Of a stretch of DNA of 64,000 bases, positions 46,839 to 57,339 are shown piece by piece. This stretch comes from Metabacillus kandeliae (GTDB taxonomy: Bacteria > Bacillota > Bacilli > Bacillales > Bacillaceae), in NCBI RefSeq assembly GCF_021166585.1, contig NZ_JAJOZE010000001.1:1072062-1136061 (forward strand). Direction: 5' to 3'. Under the pieces are notes generated by a model, which ran no database searches, was not told the origin of the DNA, and was given only the letters and a program-made list of their open reading frames with translations. The position numbers and the translations under genes were made by a program. Position 1 is the first letter of the stretch; each line of letters begins with the position of its first letter.

Positions 46839-48361
46839 TGTTGCACCTCTTCTCTGCGCTTGCTTCCTGCCATCAGCAGGCCGAGCTCCTGCTCTGTCGT
46901 TTCTTTTGGATCCACTTCAGCAATAATTTTACCTTCATAAATAACGGCAATTTTATCGCTGAGGTTTAAAATTTCTTCCAGTTCAAATGATAAGAGCAAG
47001 ACTGCTTTCCCGTTGTCTCTCTGTTCAATGATCCGTTTATGGATAAATTCGATGGCTCCGACATCAAGCCCGCGTGTTGGCTGTGCGGCAATCAGAAGAT
47101 CAGGGTTTCGGTCAACTTCTCTCCCGATAATCGCCTTTTGCTGATTTCCTCCTGAAAGTGCCCTTGCCGGTGTTTCAGAGCTTGGCGTCCTAACATCAAA
47201 TTCTTTAATAAGCCTTGCAGCATGCTCATATATTCCTTTGAAATTCATGATGCCTCTTTTAGAGAAGGGCTTTTGGTAATATGTCTGAAGCACCATGTTT
47301 TCTCCAATCGGAAAATCAAGCACAAGCCCATGCCTGTGGCGGTCCTGAGGAATATGACCGATCCCTGCTTCACTGATTTTTCTCGGTTTCAGGTCTGTAA
47401 TGTCTTTGCCGTTCAGAAGAATATGGCCGCTGTCTATTTTTTTCAGTCCAGTAATGGCCTCAATCAATTCTGACTGTCCGTTTCCATCTACACCTGCAAT
47501 GCCGACAATCTCCCCGGCGCGGACAGTTAAATCAAGCCCGTTGACGGCAGAAACCTGGCGGCTGTCTTTCACAGTCAATTGATTAATTTGCAATACAGCT
47601 TCCTTAGGAACAGCCTGAACTTTCTCCGTGCGGAAAAGCACCTCGCGTCCAACCATTAAAGAGGCTAGCTCATTCGGATTTGTGTCAGAAACATTGACAG
47701 TGTCTATTCCTTCTCCTTTGCGGATAACAGTTACTCTGTCGCAAATTTCCATAATTTCTTTCAGCTTATGGGTGATTAAAATAATGGATTTCCCTTCATT
47801 GACAAGCGCCTTCATAATTCCTGATAATTCTTTAATTTCCTGCGGAGTCAGCACTGCTGTCGGCTCATCAAAGATCAGAATGTCAGCTCCTCTGAAGAGC
47901 GTTTTCAAAATTTCTGCCCGCTGCTGCATGCCGACTGAAATATCTGAGATTTTCGCTGTGGGGTCAACCGACAATTTATACTTCTCAGAAATTTTCCGCA
48001 CATTTTCTTCTGCTTCCTTCAAATTGATTTTCCCAAGCTTTGAAGGTTCGCTTCCCAATATAATATTTTCTGTTACTGAAAAAGTATTGACAAGCATGAA
48101 ATGCTGATGTACCATACCTATTCCAAGATCATTTGCTATATTAGGATTAGAAATGTGGACGGTTTGCCCTTTTACTTTGATTTCGCCTTTTTCAGGCTGA
48201 TAAAGTCCGAAGAGCACGTTCATCAATGTTGATTTTCCTGCTCCGTTTTCTCCAAGCAGAGCATGTATTTCACCTTTTTTAACTTGAAGGGTCACATTAT
48301 TGTTTGCAACAATACCGGGGAATTCCTTCCGGATGCCCAGCATTTCAATGACGTATTCCAC
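46835..48361 (-). CDS. nupO: NupO, double-domain ABC ATPase
   Basis: 508 residues, two fused nucleotide-binding domains, as in RbsA-type and BMP importers. Domain 1: LLGENGAGKSTLMNVLFG (Walker A), VGMQQRAEILK signature, LIFDEPTAVLT (Walker B). Domain 2: GVDGNGQSELIEAI is a degenerate Walker A lacking Lys, while ALSGGNQQK signature is canonical. So one site is probably non-hydrolytic, normal in this class. GTG start at 48359-48361 with AAGGAGTG upstream. Confidence 0.94.
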   Translation of the reverse strand: MEYVIEMLGIRKEFPGIVANNNVTLQVKKGEIHALLGENGAGKSTLMNVLFGLYQPEKGEIKVKGQTVHISNPNIANDLGIGMVHQHFMLVNTFSVTENIILGSEPSKLGKINLKEAEENVRKISEKYKLSVDPTAKISDISVGMQQRAEILKTLFRGADILIFDEPTAVLTPQEIKELSGIMKALVNEGKSIILITHKLKEIMEICDRVTVIRKGEGIDTVNVSDTNPNELASLMVGREVLFRTEKVQAVPKEAVLQINQLTVKDSRQVSAVNGLDLTVRAGEIVGIAGVDGNGQSELIEAITGLKKIDSGHILLNGKDITDLKPRKISEAGIGHIPQDRHRHGLVLDFPIGENMVLQTYYQKPFSKRGIMNFKGIYEHAARLIKEFDVRTPSSETPARALSGGNQQKAIIGREVDRNPDLLIAAQPTRGLDVGAIEFIHKRIIEQRDNGKAVLLLSFELEEILNLSDKIAVIYEGKIIAEVDPKETTEQELGLLMAGSKRREEVQQ

Positions 48362-48484
48362 TATTTTTCACTCCTTTTTGGTGCGCTTAAGGTGCCTGTG
48401 CATGCTGTTTAAATCAACAGCTGAAAAAAGGCAATCAGGCCATTGCCCTCTTTCAGCCGCGGATTTTGCAGCTTTTTGCTTAAG

Positions 48485-48512
48485 AAAAAGGCTAGAAAGA
48501 TTTCCAGCCTTT
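48485..48512 (-). terminator. Intra-operon hairpin between nupN and nupO
   Basis: AAAAGGCTAGAAA / TTTCCAGCCTTTT with a short loop, one G-U, followed by TTCTT on the minus strand. Placed 14 bases after the binding-protein gene; probably a partial terminator that makes the binding protein more abundant than the membrane parts. Confidence 0.65.
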
Positions 48513-48526
48513 TCTTTTAGCAAACA

Positions 48527-49585
48527 TTATGGTTTAGTTGGAACAGTAATTTCGCCTTTGGCAATTTTCTGCTGGTACTCTTCAACCTTTTTAATTACAT
48601 CTTCTTTCAGGTTGTCCTTGGTAGGTGCAATGCCGATAGCGTTTTGATCCAGGCCGTATTCAATAATTTTTCCGCCTGGGAACTTACCGTCTTTTGTTTT
48701 TTGAGAAAGGTCATTCACTGCTACGTCAACACGCTTAACCATTGATGTTAAAGTAACGTTAAATTCTTTTCCGTCTTTCGTTTTGCCGTTGCCTTCATCG
48801 TGCTGGTCTTTATCAACACCGATTACCCAGATTTCTCTGTTTGGATCTTGTACTTTTTCATCAATCGCTTCAGAGAACACACCGTTTCCTGTTGCACCTG
48901 ATGCATGATAGATGATGTCAGCGCCTGAGCCGTACATAGAAGCCGCGATCGCTTTTCCTTTATCTGCTGCAGCAAAGGATCCTGCATATTGAACATCAAC
49001 TTGCGCTTTAGGGTTTACAGCTTTCACGCCTGCTGTAAATCCTGCTTCAAACTTGCCGATCAAATCGCCTTTCACTCCGCCGACAAAGCCGACTTTGTTT
49101 GTTTTTGTTGTAAGGCCTGCTGCAACACCAACAAGGAAAGATCCTTCGTTTTCTTTGAAGGTAATGCTCGCTACGTTTGGAGCTTCCACTACACTGTCAA
49201 CGATGGCGAATTTAGTATCTTTATGCTTTGAAGCAATGTCTGTAATCGCTTTTTGAAGGTTAAAGCCGATTCCGTAAACTAGATCAAATTTCTGACGGAC
49301 CATTGTATTCAGGTTAGTTGCATAATCCGCATCACTTGCTGACTGCAGATAGTTATAGCCTTTGTTTCCTTTTTCAAGATTGTTGGCTTTGCCGAATTCC
49401 TGAATGCCTTCCCATGCAGACTGGTTAAACGATTTGTCATCTACACCGCCTACATCAGTTACCATACCTACGGTAAATTCACTAGCAGATCCGCTTTCTG
49501 ACTTGTCGGACTTACCGCAAGCTCCAAGGATTGTCCCCGCCGCGAGTACAACGGAAAGGGCCAGGCCCATTTTCTTCATTTTCAT
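48527..49585 (-). CDS. nupN: NupN, BMP-family nucleoside-binding lipoprotein
   Basis: 352 residues. Lipoprotein signal ([20 protein letters not shown], then GAC with the lipidated Cys near residue 23), a short Ser-rich tether, then the Bmp fold: [60 protein letters not shown] lies upstream of the ATG at 49585. First gene of nupNOPQ, preceded by the GntR regulator ymfC. Confidence 0.94.
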   Translation of the reverse strand: MKMKKMGLALSVVLAAGTILGACGKSDKSESGSASEFTVGMVTDVGGVDDKSFNQSAWEGIQEFGKANNLEKGNKGYNYLQSASDADYATNLNTMVRQKFDLVYGIGFNLQKAITDIASKHKDTKFAIVDSVVEAPNVASITFKENEGSFLVGVAAGLTTKTNKVGFVGGVKGDLIGKFEAGFTAGVKAVNPKAQVDVQYAGSFAAADKGKAIAASMYGSGADIIYHASGATGNGVFSEAIDEKVQDPNREIWVIGVDKDQHDEGNGKTKDGKEFNVTLTSMVKRVDVAVNDLSQKTKDGKFPGGKIIEYGLDQNAIGIAPTKDNLKEDVIKKVEEYQQKIAKGEITVPTKP

Positions 49586-49675
49586 CTAATTTATCCCCCT
49601 ATAGTTTTTTCACTTTCAAAATTCCCCCAAAAGCTTTCGTGTTCCGCCCCATCACCCCCTTAAAAGGCGCAATTT

Positions 49676-50401
49676 TCATAATCTTTTGCGTAAAACCTGG
49701 AAACTGAATTTATCAGCTCTGAAATAATTCAATGAGTAGAGAACAGGCTTGTCCGTTTTGTCAAAATGCATTTGTTTGAGAAGAAGAAGCGCTGTTTCCG
49801 GGCTGCATTCAAGCAGCGGAGAGATCTTCTCGTGGTATCCGATCGGCTCGATCTGAGCAATAGCGTAGGTTATATATTTTTCTGCTTCATCCTGCAGCAG
49901 GCGAAAAAGTGATTCTTGTTCAGTAAGGAAAGATGCAGGGAGAATATCCCGCGGAATTTTATCAAGACAGTACACAACAGGTTCACTGTTTGCCGTCCTG
50001 ATTCTCTCAACCTGAAAAATCTCCTGGCCTTCTTCCAGCTGAAAACGGTTAAAGTCTTCTTCTGTCGGACCCGTCACGCTTGATGAGAGAAAAATAGTTC
50101 CAGGTGTCAGATTGCCCTGCTCGATCATGGCTGTGACACTGTTCAGCTGTTCAATTCCAGAGGTCAGCATTGGGACGGTATTAACGAAAGTTCCGACTCC
50201 GTGCCTTCTGATGATGACGTTTTCTTCTTCCAGTATCCGGAGCGCTTCCCTGAGCGTTGCCCTGCTTACCCCAAGCCTTCTGGACAGTTCAAACTCTGAC
50301 GGCAGTTTTTCTTTCTCCTGATAGACACCTTTTTGAATATCTTCTTTGATTTTGTCTATTACTTGCAAATATAAGTGACGATTGTCTGATTTTATGCTCA
50401 T
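49676..50401 (-). CDS. ymfC: YmfC, GntR-family (HutC subfamily) regulator
   Basis: 241 residues. Winged helix at 8-75 ([47 protein letters not shown]) and a UTRA ligand domain from about 95 ([11 protein letters not shown] to the end). Matches B. subtilis YmfC. It stands 90 bases upstream of nupN, so control of the nup genes by a nucleoside or related ligand is a reasonable guess; no operator was identified. GGGGGC lies before the ATG at 50401. Confidence 0.92.
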   Translation of the reverse strand: MSIKSDNRHLYLQVIDKIKEDIQKGVYQEKEKLPSEFELSRRLGVSRATLREALRILEEENVIIRRHGVGTFVNTVPMLTSGIEQLNSVTAMIEQGNLTPGTIFLSSSVTGPTEEDFNRFQLEEGQEIFQVERIRTANSEPVVYCLDKIPRDILPASFLTEQESLFRLLQDEAEKYITYAIAQIEPIGYHEKISPLLECSPETALLLLKQMHFDKTDKPVLYSLNYFRADKFSFQVLRKRL

Positions 50402-50634
50402 TCTTAAGCCCCCGTCAGTTAGTGATCAGACATCAGATGTGCTACCTTTTTCCAATCGAAAATAATATATCACGTTTTAATAGAGAAATAAATAAAAATA
50501 TTAATAATATTGTCGAAAAGTCGTAACACTATTTACCTAATATTAATAATTTGTTATTTGTTTAATGTTAGGAATATGCTCTGCTGCTGTGTTTTCTGGT
50601 TATTTTGCAGAAGCCTCTTTAATATAAAAAAAAG

Positions 50635-50657
50635 AGGAAAACGCTAAGCGTTTTCCT
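50635..50657. terminator. spoIIIE terminator
   Basis: AGGAAAACGCT / AGCGTTTTCCT, tight loop, T-run on the minus strand, 5 bases after the spoIIIE stop. The rest of the gap to ymfC (50402-50634) is very AT-rich and presumably holds the ymfC promoter. Confidence 0.85.
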
Positions 50658-50661
50658 CCTT

Positions 50662-53010
50662 CTACGAGCTTATTTCCTCATATTGTTCTTTTGTCATCAG
50701 TACTTCTCTCGGTTTGCTGCCTTCATAAGGGCCTACAACACCCCTGTCTTCCATTGCATCAATCAGCCGTGCTGCTCTGGTATATCCAATCCGGAATCTT
50801 CTTTGCAGCATGGAAACAGAAGCTGTCTGCATTTCAACGATCAGCTGAACGGCATCATCGAATAGGTCATCATTCACTTCCATTGAAGGGCTTGCTGTAT
50901 CTGTAGGAATCATATCCTCCTGATACTGGGCTTTTTGCTGGGCAATCACAAAATCTACAACTTCTTCAACTTCTTCATCTGACAAAAATGCCCCCTGCAC
51001 CCTGACAGGCTTTGAGGCGCCGGTTGGCAGAAACAGCATATCTCCTCTTCCAAGCAGCTTTTCAGCGCCGCCCATATCAAGAATGGTTCTTGAATCTGTC
51101 ATGGATGAAACACTGAAGGCAATTCTTGACGGAATATTCGCTTTAATAACCCCTGTAATAACATCAACAGAAGGCCGCTGTGTGGCAATGATTAAATGGA
51201 TACCTGCCGCTCTGGCCATCTGTGACAGCCGGGTAATGCTGTCCTCCACATCTGAAGAAGCAACCATCATTAAATCTGCCAGCTCGTCAACAATGACAAC
51301 GATATAAGGCAATTCAGGATTTTTCGTTCCTTCCTCAGCATTGCCTCTTTTAATTTGTTCATTATAGCCCTCAATATTCCGGGTGCCTGAATGAGAAAAC
51401 AGCTCATAGCGCCGTTCCATTTCATTGACTACCTTTTTCAATGCCTGAGAGGCTTTTTTCGGATCTGTGACAACAGGTGCAAGAAGATGCGGAATCCCGT
51501 TGTAAACGTTCAGTTCGACCATTTTTGGGTCAATCATCATCATCTTCACTTCATGCGGCTTTGCCCGCATCAGTATACTTGTAATAATGCCGTTAATGCA
51601 GACGCTTTTTCCGCTGCCTGTTGCGCCGGCAACAAGCAAATGAGGCATTTTGTTCATTTCTGCAAGAATCGCTTCGCCGGAAATATCGCGGCCAAGCCCG
51701 ATCAAAAGCTTTGCACCAGGACGGTCATTCGACTTTGACTCCAGCACCTCACGAAGTGAAACCATGGCAACCTCTGAATTCGGCACTTCAATGCCAATGG
51801 CGCTTTTACCGGGAATAGGCGCCTCAATTCGGATATCTTTTGCAGCAAGGGCAAGTGCCAGATCGTCGCTTAAATTAACAATGCGGCTCACTTTTACGCC
51901 AACATCAGGGTATACTTCATATTTCGTTACAGCAGGGCCAAGATGGACCTGTGTTACTTTTGCCTTAACCCCAAAGCTTTGGAACGTTTTTTCAAGCTTT
52001 CGGGCATTTTCATAAATATTTTTCTTGTCTGTGCTCTGTCCGCTGTGCTTCGGCTGGGCTAGAAGCGAGATTGGCGGTATTTTATAATCTTTATTTTCTA
52101 CTTCTGTAAACCTGATCGGAACAGCCGGCTCCTCATCTTCAGCCTGAAGAGGCTTTTTAGCGAGTATCGGAGATTCCTGAACGGGAATGTCAGCAGCTCT
52201 TTCTGCTTCAGGCTCATCTCTGTCAGCAAAGCTTGAAATGATCGGTTCTCTATTATCCATTTGGATTGAATATTCTTCCTCAGGCTCTTCTTGTTCCTGT
52301 CTGCTTGCCTTTTCCTTTTTGGAAACCTTCGCCCTTGTTGTTTTAGGCGCTTCTTTTCTTTTTCTGACCGCTTTTGGCAGATTTCTCATATCTGACAGAA
52401 AAGCGAGCAGCTGGCGCCGGAAAAATTTAAATATAGGGGACAGAAGTTTATGCAGTGTTTCCTGCAGCGACTTTCCAGTAACAAGGAGAACGCCAATGAT
52501 CATTAATAAAACTGCCGCCATCTTGGAGCCTGCAGATGCAAATAGAAGATAGGAGCAGGCATAAAGAACAGCTCCAATCATTCCTCCGCCAAGATCCTGC
52601 ACTGTCTGATGGTTTTTGATTCCCGTATAAAACAGATTCCAGGTTGTTTTGATTACACTGGAGGAAACAATGCTTCCTTTGGCAAGGGACCCTTCAAAAA
52701 GCCGGATGTGCGTCATAAGCAAGAGACCTGAAACGATAAAATAGAGGCCTGTCATCCGCCTTGTAAAATAAGCCGGTTTTTCTTTTTTCCAAAATACATA
52801 AATTCCTGCAGCGAGCATACCGATTAAAAAGAGCATGTACCATTCTCCGGCAAGGAAGCGAAACGCATACACAAACGTCATGCCTGCAATTCCAAGCTTC
52901 GCCATTGAAATCAAGGCTGCAGCAGCAAGTGCAATTCCCGTTAGCTCATAAGCGAGAAAAGGCTTGCCGGGTGCCTGTTTTTTCTTCTGTCTTTGTTTCT
53001 TTTTAGCCAT
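50662..53010 (-). CDS. spoIIIE: SpoIIIE (FtsK family) DNA translocase
   Basis: Pumps the chromosome into the forespore through the closing septum. 782 residues: basic N-terminus ([12 protein letters not shown]), four membrane helices within about 20-175, a charged linker ([14 protein letters not shown] region), then the RecA-like motor with [13 protein letters not shown] (Walker A near residue 460) and [15 protein letters not shown] (Walker B), and the C-terminal gamma winged helix ([20 protein letters not shown]) that reads SRS/KOPS-like sequences. Highly similar to B. subtilis SpoIIIE and located at the same place, next to tepA/ylzJ and ymfC. Confidence 0.97.
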   Translation of the reverse strand: MAKKKQRQKKKQAPGKPFLAYELTGIALAAAALISMAKLGIAGMTFVYAFRFLAGEWYMLFLIGMLAAGIYVFWKKEKPAYFTRRMTGLYFIVSGLLLMTHIRLFEGSLAKGSIVSSSVIKTTWNLFYTGIKNHQTVQDLGGGMIGAVLYACSYLLFASAGSKMAAVLLMIIGVLLVTGKSLQETLHKLLSPIFKFFRRQLLAFLSDMRNLPKAVRKRKEAPKTTRAKVSKKEKASRQEQEEPEEEYSIQMDNREPIISSFADRDEPEAERAADIPVQESPILAKKPLQAEDEEPAVPIRFTEVENKDYKIPPISLLAQPKHSGQSTDKKNIYENARKLEKTFQSFGVKAKVTQVHLGPAVTKYEVYPDVGVKVSRIVNLSDDLALALAAKDIRIEAPIPGKSAIGIEVPNSEVAMVSLREVLESKSNDRPGAKLLIGLGRDISGEAILAEMNKMPHLLVAGATGSGKSVCINGIITSILMRAKPHEVKMMMIDPKMVELNVYNGIPHLLAPVVTDPKKASQALKKVVNEMERRYELFSHSGTRNIEGYNEQIKRGNAEEGTKNPELPYIVVIVDELADLMMVASSDVEDSITRLSQMARAAGIHLIIATQRPSVDVITGVIKANIPSRIAFSVSSMTDSRTILDMGGAEKLLGRGDMLFLPTGASKPVRVQGAFLSDEEVEEVVDFVIAQQKAQYQEDMIPTDTASPSMEVNDDLFDDAVQLIVEMQTASVSMLQRRFRIGYTRAARLIDAMEDRGVVGPYEGSKPREVLMTKEQYEEISS

Positions 53011-53115
53011 ATCATCACCCGTAACATTCTTTCTACCGTTTATTTCGATTTGTATCAGGCATATCCTTTATTTAGTTTTCAGCTTTTCCTGCAGCAATTC
53101 CTTTTAAAAAAAGAA

Positions 53116-53136
53116 AAGCAGCCATTTTGGCTGCTT
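53116..53136 (-). terminator. ylzJ terminator
   Basis: AAGCAGCC / GGCTGCTT with an ATTTT loop, then TTCTTTTTTT on the minus strand. Lies between ylzJ and spoIIIE. Confidence 0.85.
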
Positions 53137-53181
53137 AAGCAAAACTGCTGTTTTATTATACCACATTTACCAATACCGTTG

Positions 53182-53406
53182 TTATTTCATCTGATAGCTG
53201 ATGGTGATTTTTTGGCCTGGCGCATACTGGCTGTCTAAGTAATGATAAGGATTGCTGCTGAGCAGCCTTACAATCTCGCACATTTGGCCTCCGGAGGGCT
53301 GAACAAGCATCTGAACGCCATTCAGTTCTATTGCCTGAGGTCTGTTTTGACCCTGCTCTTCTTCCTGATACAAGTACTCCTGCGGCACAAGTGTATACAT
53401 GATCAT
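53182..53406 (-). CDS. ylzJ: YlzJ-like small protein
   Basis: 74 residues, unknown function, YlzJ family ([18 protein letters not shown]; later [18 protein letters not shown]). Conserved between tepA and spoIIIE in bacilli. The first ATG overlaps the tepA stop (ATGA); a second ATG two codons later is possible. An AAGGA in the tepA end is 12 bases away. Soluble, no signal. Confidence 0.85.
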   Translation of the reverse strand: MIMYTLVPQEYLYQEEEQGQNRPQAIELNGVQMLVQPSGGQMCEIVRLLSSNPYHYLDSQYAPGQKITISYQMK

Positions 53407-54152
53407 TGCAGCATCTCATCCTTTTGAGTATCTTTTCTTTCGCTGATCATGCTGTTCAATTTCCGAATGGCCTGTCCGACTCCTCCAACCTCATCCATCA
53501 GACCGTATTCGACCGCATCGGAGCCGACGACATTTGTACCGATGTCTCTTGTCAGATTTCCTTTTGAAAACATCAGTTCCTTAAATTTTTCTTCTGATAT
53601 ATTTGAATGCTTGATAACAAAGTTCACTACGCGCTCCTGCATTTTATCAAGATATTCAAACGTCTGCGGCACACCGATCACAAGCCCTGTCAATCTGACA
53701 GGGTGAATCGTCATTGTCGCTGTTTCTGTTATAAAAGCATAATCACAGGCAACTGCGATCGGCACCCCGATGGAATGTCCTCCGCCTAGAACGATGGAAA
53801 CAACCGGCTTTGACAGGGAGCCAAGCATTTCGGAAATCGCAAGGCCTGCTTCCACATCTCCTCCTACCGTGTTTAAAATCACTAAAAGACCTTCAATTTT
53901 TGGGTTTTGCTCAATCGCTACAATTTGCGGGATCAAATGCTCGTATTTTGTTGTTTTATTTTGCGGCGGCAGCTGCATATGGCCTTCAATCTGTCCCACG
54001 ATTGTCAGACAGTGAATATTGGATTCATTGTTCATTTGCGGAACATTGGTTTGTCCAAGCTGCTGAATTTTATCCATAATGGATTTTTCATTATCTTTTC
54101 CTGGTGCATCAGGTGCAGGCTGGTCATTCATGCTGCTGTTCATCTGGGTCAT
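53403..54152 (-). CDS. tepA: TepA, ClpP-like protease of translocation/germination
   Basis: 249 residues of the ClpP/crotonase fold. [14 protein letters not shown] contains the likely nucleophile Ser, and [16 protein letters not shown] the oxyanion loop. In B. subtilis TepA degrades small acid-soluble proteins or aids secretion, depending on report. Start 54152 has AAAGGATGG 9 bases upstream; the open frame continues to 54395 but would read through a hairpin and the repeat element with Arg/His-rich nonsense. Confidence 0.92.
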   Translation of the reverse strand: MTQMNSSMNDQPAPDAPGKDNEKSIMDKIQQLGQTNVPQMNNESNIHCLTIVGQIEGHMQLPPQNKTTKYEHLIPQIVAIEQNPKIEGLLVILNTVGGDVEAGLAISEMLGSLSKPVVSIVLGGGHSIGVPIAVACDYAFITETATMTIHPVRLTGLVIGVPQTFEYLDKMQERVVNFVIKHSNISEEKFKELMFSKGNLTRDIGTNVVGSDAVEYGLMDEVGGVGQAIRKLNSMISERKDTQKDEMLQ

Positions 54153-54211
54153 CTTTATCCATCCTTTCGATATCCTTTTTTTAGTATGGACGTGATCAGG
54201 ATTTTCATGCC

Positions 54212-54262
54212 AAAAGGACCCTTCTGGCCGGAAGTTTTCTTTCCAGTCAAAAGGGTCCTTTT
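54212..54262. terminator. Hairpin between rnjB and tepA
   Basis: AAAAGGACCCTT / AAGGGTCCTTTT with a 27-base interior containing a second CTGG/CCAG pair. T-run on the plus side, weaker on the minus side; probably ends rnjB transcripts. Confidence 0.5.
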
Positions 54263-54281
54263 TTAAAAAGCTTCTGTGAAA

Positions 54282-54437
54282 TTTGGCTTTTGATTTTCCG
54301 TTCCAGGCATCCGCTTTTCTGCGGGGCGGACGGTGAGCCTCCTCGGCGCGCCTCAGGAGTCTAACCTGTCCCGCTGCTCCCGCCTGCCGTTCCAATCAAC
54401 AGCTGCTCAAAAATCAATGTTCTCCTTTAACGTAGCC
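54282..54437. repeat. Intergenic palindromic repeat, copy 2
   Basis: Fills most of the 304-base gap between rnjB and tepA. Starts TTTGGCTTTTGATT; contains CCGCTTTTCTGCGGGGCGG, GGTGAGCCTCCTCGGCGCG, CAGGAGTCT, CCTGTCCCGCTGCTCCCGC and CTCCTTTAACGTAGCC. Matches copies at 30218-30377 and 61488-61651 in order and orientation. Confidence 0.75.
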
Positions 54438-54456
54438 TTTTAAAAAGCCGCGTGCC

Positions 54457-56124
54457 TCAGACCTCCATAATAATCGGGAGAATCATCGGCCTTCTTTTTG
54501 TTTTTTCGTATAAATATTGATTAAGGGCTTCGCGAATGCTCAGCTTTAGAGATGACCATTCAATGTTATAATCTTTCATGCATTTATCTACTATTTCAGC
54601 TACGATTTCTGTCGATCTTTCAAGAAGCTCTTCTGATTCCCTGACATAAACGAAGCCTCTTGACAGAATTTCCGGTCCTGCAACGATGAGTTTTTTGGAC
54701 TTATCAAGTGTGACGACAACAATCAGGATGCCATCCTGTGATAGGAGGCGTCTGTCTCTTAATACGATATTGCCGACATCCCCTATTCCAAGTCCGTCTA
54801 TCAGCACATTTCCAAAAGGAACTTTGCTGCCGTTTCTCACTTCCTCAGGCAAAAATTCTACCGCATCCCCTTTTTCGATCAAGAAAATATTTTCTTTTGC
54901 AATGCCGACAGAAAGGGCCAGCTTTTCATGTGCTTTTTGCATCTTGTATTCACCGTTTACAGGGATAAAATATTTCGGCTTCATAAGATTCAGCATCAAT
55001 TTTAGCTCTTCCTGGTGGCCGTGGCCTGATACATGAATTGGCTTTTGTCCAAACACTACATTGGCACCGGCTCTGTACAGCAGATCGATCGTCTTTGAAA
55101 AAGCCAGTTCATGACCTGGTATCGGAGTCGCTGAAATGAGGACAGTATCCCCTTCAACAATGTTCAGCTGTTTATGGGAATGCTTTGCCATTCTTGTCAG
55201 AGCAGCAAGTGGCTCACCGTGGCTTCCTGTTGTAAGAATAGCCACTTTATTTTTATCATACTGTTCCATTTCATTTATGCTTATAAACAGCTCGTCTTCA
55301 ACTGCAATATAACCAAGCCTTCTCGCAATCTGAATAACATTCATCAGATTTTTCCCAACAATAACCAGCTTTCTTCCATTTTCATGGGCAGCATCAATTA
55401 CCTGCTGAATGCGGTAAAAATTAGAGGAGAATACGGCAATGATAACCCTTTCAGGTGCCGTGTAAATGACATTGGAAATTTCCTTGCCTACAGTAGATTC
55501 AGATCCGCTGTATCCGGGTTTTTCAGCATTGGTGCTGTCTGATAAAAGACAAAGAACACCGTCTTTTCCGAGATTCGCCATCTTCGCGATCTCAGCAGTT
55601 TGCTCTCCTACAGGTGTTTGGTCAAATTTAAAGTCGCCTGTATGAACAATTGCACCCTGTGGTGTATGCAAAGCAACGCCGACTGAGTCTGGAATACTGT
55701 GATTTGTACCGAAGAAAGATATTTTTACTTTGCCGAATTTAATGATAGAATCCGTAGTAATTTTTCGCAAATCTGCTGATTGCTTCATACCGTATTCTTT
55801 CAGCTTCTCAGTCACGAGAGCGAGAGTGAGCTTTGTACCGTAAACAGGCACGCTTAATTTTTGAAGAACGTAAAAAATTCCCCCGATGTTTTCATCATGT
55901 CCGTGTGTCAAAAAGACCGCTTTTACCCTGCTGCGGTTTTCTATTAGATAAGAAATATCAGGAATGACAACGTCAATACCCAGCATTTCACCTTCTGGGT
56001 GCATGAGACCCGCATCCACAACGAATATGTCCGCACCAATTTCCACCACGAACATATTTTTGCCGATTTCTCCAACGCCGCCAAGGGCGATCAGCCTGAT
56101 ATTCTCTGTTTGTAATTGATTCAA
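54457..56124 (-). CDS. rnjB: RNase J2
   Basis: 555 residues, exactly the B. subtilis RnjB length. Metallo-beta-lactamase/beta-CASP ribonuclease that pairs with RNase J1. The metal motif reads THGHDENIGG rather than the canonical HxHxDH of J1, a known J2 feature associated with weak catalysis; GHGHQEELKLM and the C-terminal KTKRRPMILPIIMEV are typical. Start: TTG at 56122-56124 with GGGAGG 9 bases upstream; a TTG two codons earlier (56130) is too close to that site. Confidence 0.95.
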   Translation of the reverse strand: MNQLQTENIRLIALGGVGEIGKNMFVVEIGADIFVVDAGLMHPEGEMLGIDVVIPDISYLIENRSRVKAVFLTHGHDENIGGIFYVLQKLSVPVYGTKLTLALVTEKLKEYGMKQSADLRKITTDSIIKFGKVKISFFGTNHSIPDSVGVALHTPQGAIVHTGDFKFDQTPVGEQTAEIAKMANLGKDGVLCLLSDSTNAEKPGYSGSESTVGKEISNVIYTAPERVIIAVFSSNFYRIQQVIDAAHENGRKLVIVGKNLMNVIQIARRLGYIAVEDELFISINEMEQYDKNKVAILTTGSHGEPLAALTRMAKHSHKQLNIVEGDTVLISATPIPGHELAFSKTIDLLYRAGANVVFGQKPIHVSGHGHQEELKLMLNLMKPKYFIPVNGEYKMQKAHEKLALSVGIAKENIFLIEKGDAVEFLPEEVRNGSKVPFGNVLIDGLGIGDVGNIVLRDRRLLSQDGILIVVVTLDKSKKLIVAGPEILSRGFVYVRESEELLERSTEIVAEIVDKCMKDYNIEWSSLKLSIREALNQYLYEKTKRRPMILPIIMEV

Positions 56125-56173
56125 TTCCAAAATCCTCCCTATTTATATATCCCCGTACATATCACTAGAATCC

Positions 56174-56202
56174 ATTATACTAACGCCAATATCAGAATAC
56201 AA
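56174..56202 (-). promoter_or_regulatory. rnjB sigma-A promoter
   Basis: TTGTAT (56197-56202), 17-base spacer and TATAAT (56174-56179) on the minus strand, about 50 bases upstream of the chosen start. Confidence 0.7.
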
Positions 56203-56394
56203 GAATTAACCGTGCCATTTGCCTTGGACCAGTGTGCTTTTGGGCTCCGTACCAGTCTGTATCCGCTGCTGCACTATCGCATTTTTTCCGGTCCCAGTTT
56301 CTCTTTAAAACCAGCTTTTACCTTTTATGTAAGATCCCGCTCCAATCAATTAGGCTCCTATTTCAGCGGCCTTCTGAGGCACATATAAAAAAGA

Positions 56395-56424
56395 CAGCAG
56401 AGCCAATAAGGGCTGGCCCCGCTG
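56395..56424 (-). terminator. dapA terminator
   Basis: CAGCAGAGCCA / TGGCCCCGCTG (two G-U pairs on the minus-strand RNA), 8-base loop, then TCTTTTTTA. Ends the dpaAB-asd-dapG-dapA group. Confidence 0.7.
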
Positions 56425-56460
56425 CATGTGTTGCAAGTATATGGATCACGCAAACAGCAA

Positions 56461-57327
56461 TCATTTTAAAAGCCGGGTTAGCTCCTGCCGTTCGATCTCT
56501 GTGAGAGGAAGCAGCGGAAGGCGGACAGGACCAACGTCAAGTCCTTTGATTTGCAGGCCTGTTTTTACAGGTGCAGGGCTCGGAGCCGCAAAAAGCTGCT
56601 TCATGAGCGGCAGCAATTTTCTGTGACTGGCTGCTGCTGCTTTGACATCACCGATAAAGAAGGACTGAATCATGTCCTGCATTTCATTCCCGATCAGATG
56701 AGACGCTACAGAGACAATGCCTGTGCCGCCAATGGCCAGCACCGGCAGGGTCAAACTGTCATCACCGCAATAGACCTGAAAATCTTCTGGGGTATTCTCA
56801 ATTATTTCTGAAATGGCTTCAAGATTGCCGCTTGCGTCTTTAACAGCTGCAATATTAGAGATCTCAGCAAGCCTTATAACTGTTTCCGGTGCGATGCTGA
56901 CAGCTGTTCTTCCCGGAACATTATAGATCATAACAGGCAGGCTTGTTGCTTCAGCAATGGCTTTGAAATGCTGGTACATTCCTTCCTGGCTCGGCTTATT
57001 ATAATAAGGAGCAACAAGCATAATGGCGTCAGCGCCTGCTTTTTCCGCCTTTTTAGTCAGATCAATTGAAGCGAGAGTATTATTGGATCCTGTTCCGGCT
57101 ATCACAGGAATTCTCCCTTTAACAATCTCAGCTGTGTGCTTAATAAGAGCTATTTTCTCTTCTGATGAAAGAGTTGGAGATTCTCCGGTTGTACCTGCTA
57201 CAACAAGAGAGTCGCTTCCATTGTGAATTAAATATTCCACCAGAGCTGTGGTTTTTTGAAAATCAATATTCCCGCTGCTGTCAAACGGCGTTACCATTGC
57301 AGTTGATACTTTCCCAAAACTAATCAT
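56461..57327 (-). CDS. dapA: DapA, 4-hydroxy-tetrahydrodipicolinate synthase
   Basis: Condenses pyruvate with aspartate semialdehyde, the branch-point step to lysine, diaminopimelate and dipicolinate. 288-residue TIM barrel: GTTGESPTLS near residue 45, YNVPGRTA with the catalytic Tyr, and AAVKDASGN with the Schiff-base Lys near residue 163. AAGGAG precedes the ATG at 57327. Twelve bases after dapG. Confidence 0.97.
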   Translation of the reverse strand: MISFGKVSTAMVTPFDSSGNIDFQKTTALVEYLIHNGSDSLVVAGTTGESPTLSSEEKIALIKHTAEIVKGRIPVIAGTGSNNTLASIDLTKKAEKAGADAIMLVAPYYNKPSQEGMYQHFKAIAEATSLPVMIYNVPGRTAVSIAPETVIRLAEISNIAAVKDASGNLEAISEIIENTPEDFQVYCGDDSLTLPVLAIGGTGIVSVASHLIGNEMQDMIQSFFIGDVKAAAASHRKLLPLMKQLFAAPSPAPVKTGLQIKGLDVGPVRLPLLPLTEIERQELTRLLK

Positions 57328-57339
57328 GCTTCATTCTCC

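Larger units (their letters stand above)
56125..56460. other. Intergenic region between rnjB and dapA
   Basis: 336 bases with the rnjB promoter (56174-56202) and the dapA terminator (56395-56424). The segment between them (about 56205-56380) shows no gene or recognised repeat. Confidence 0.5.

Noticed and set aside
49586-49675. CodY box upstream of nupN
   Set aside because: AATTTTGAAAGTGAA has too many mismatches to the CodY consensus to be claimed.
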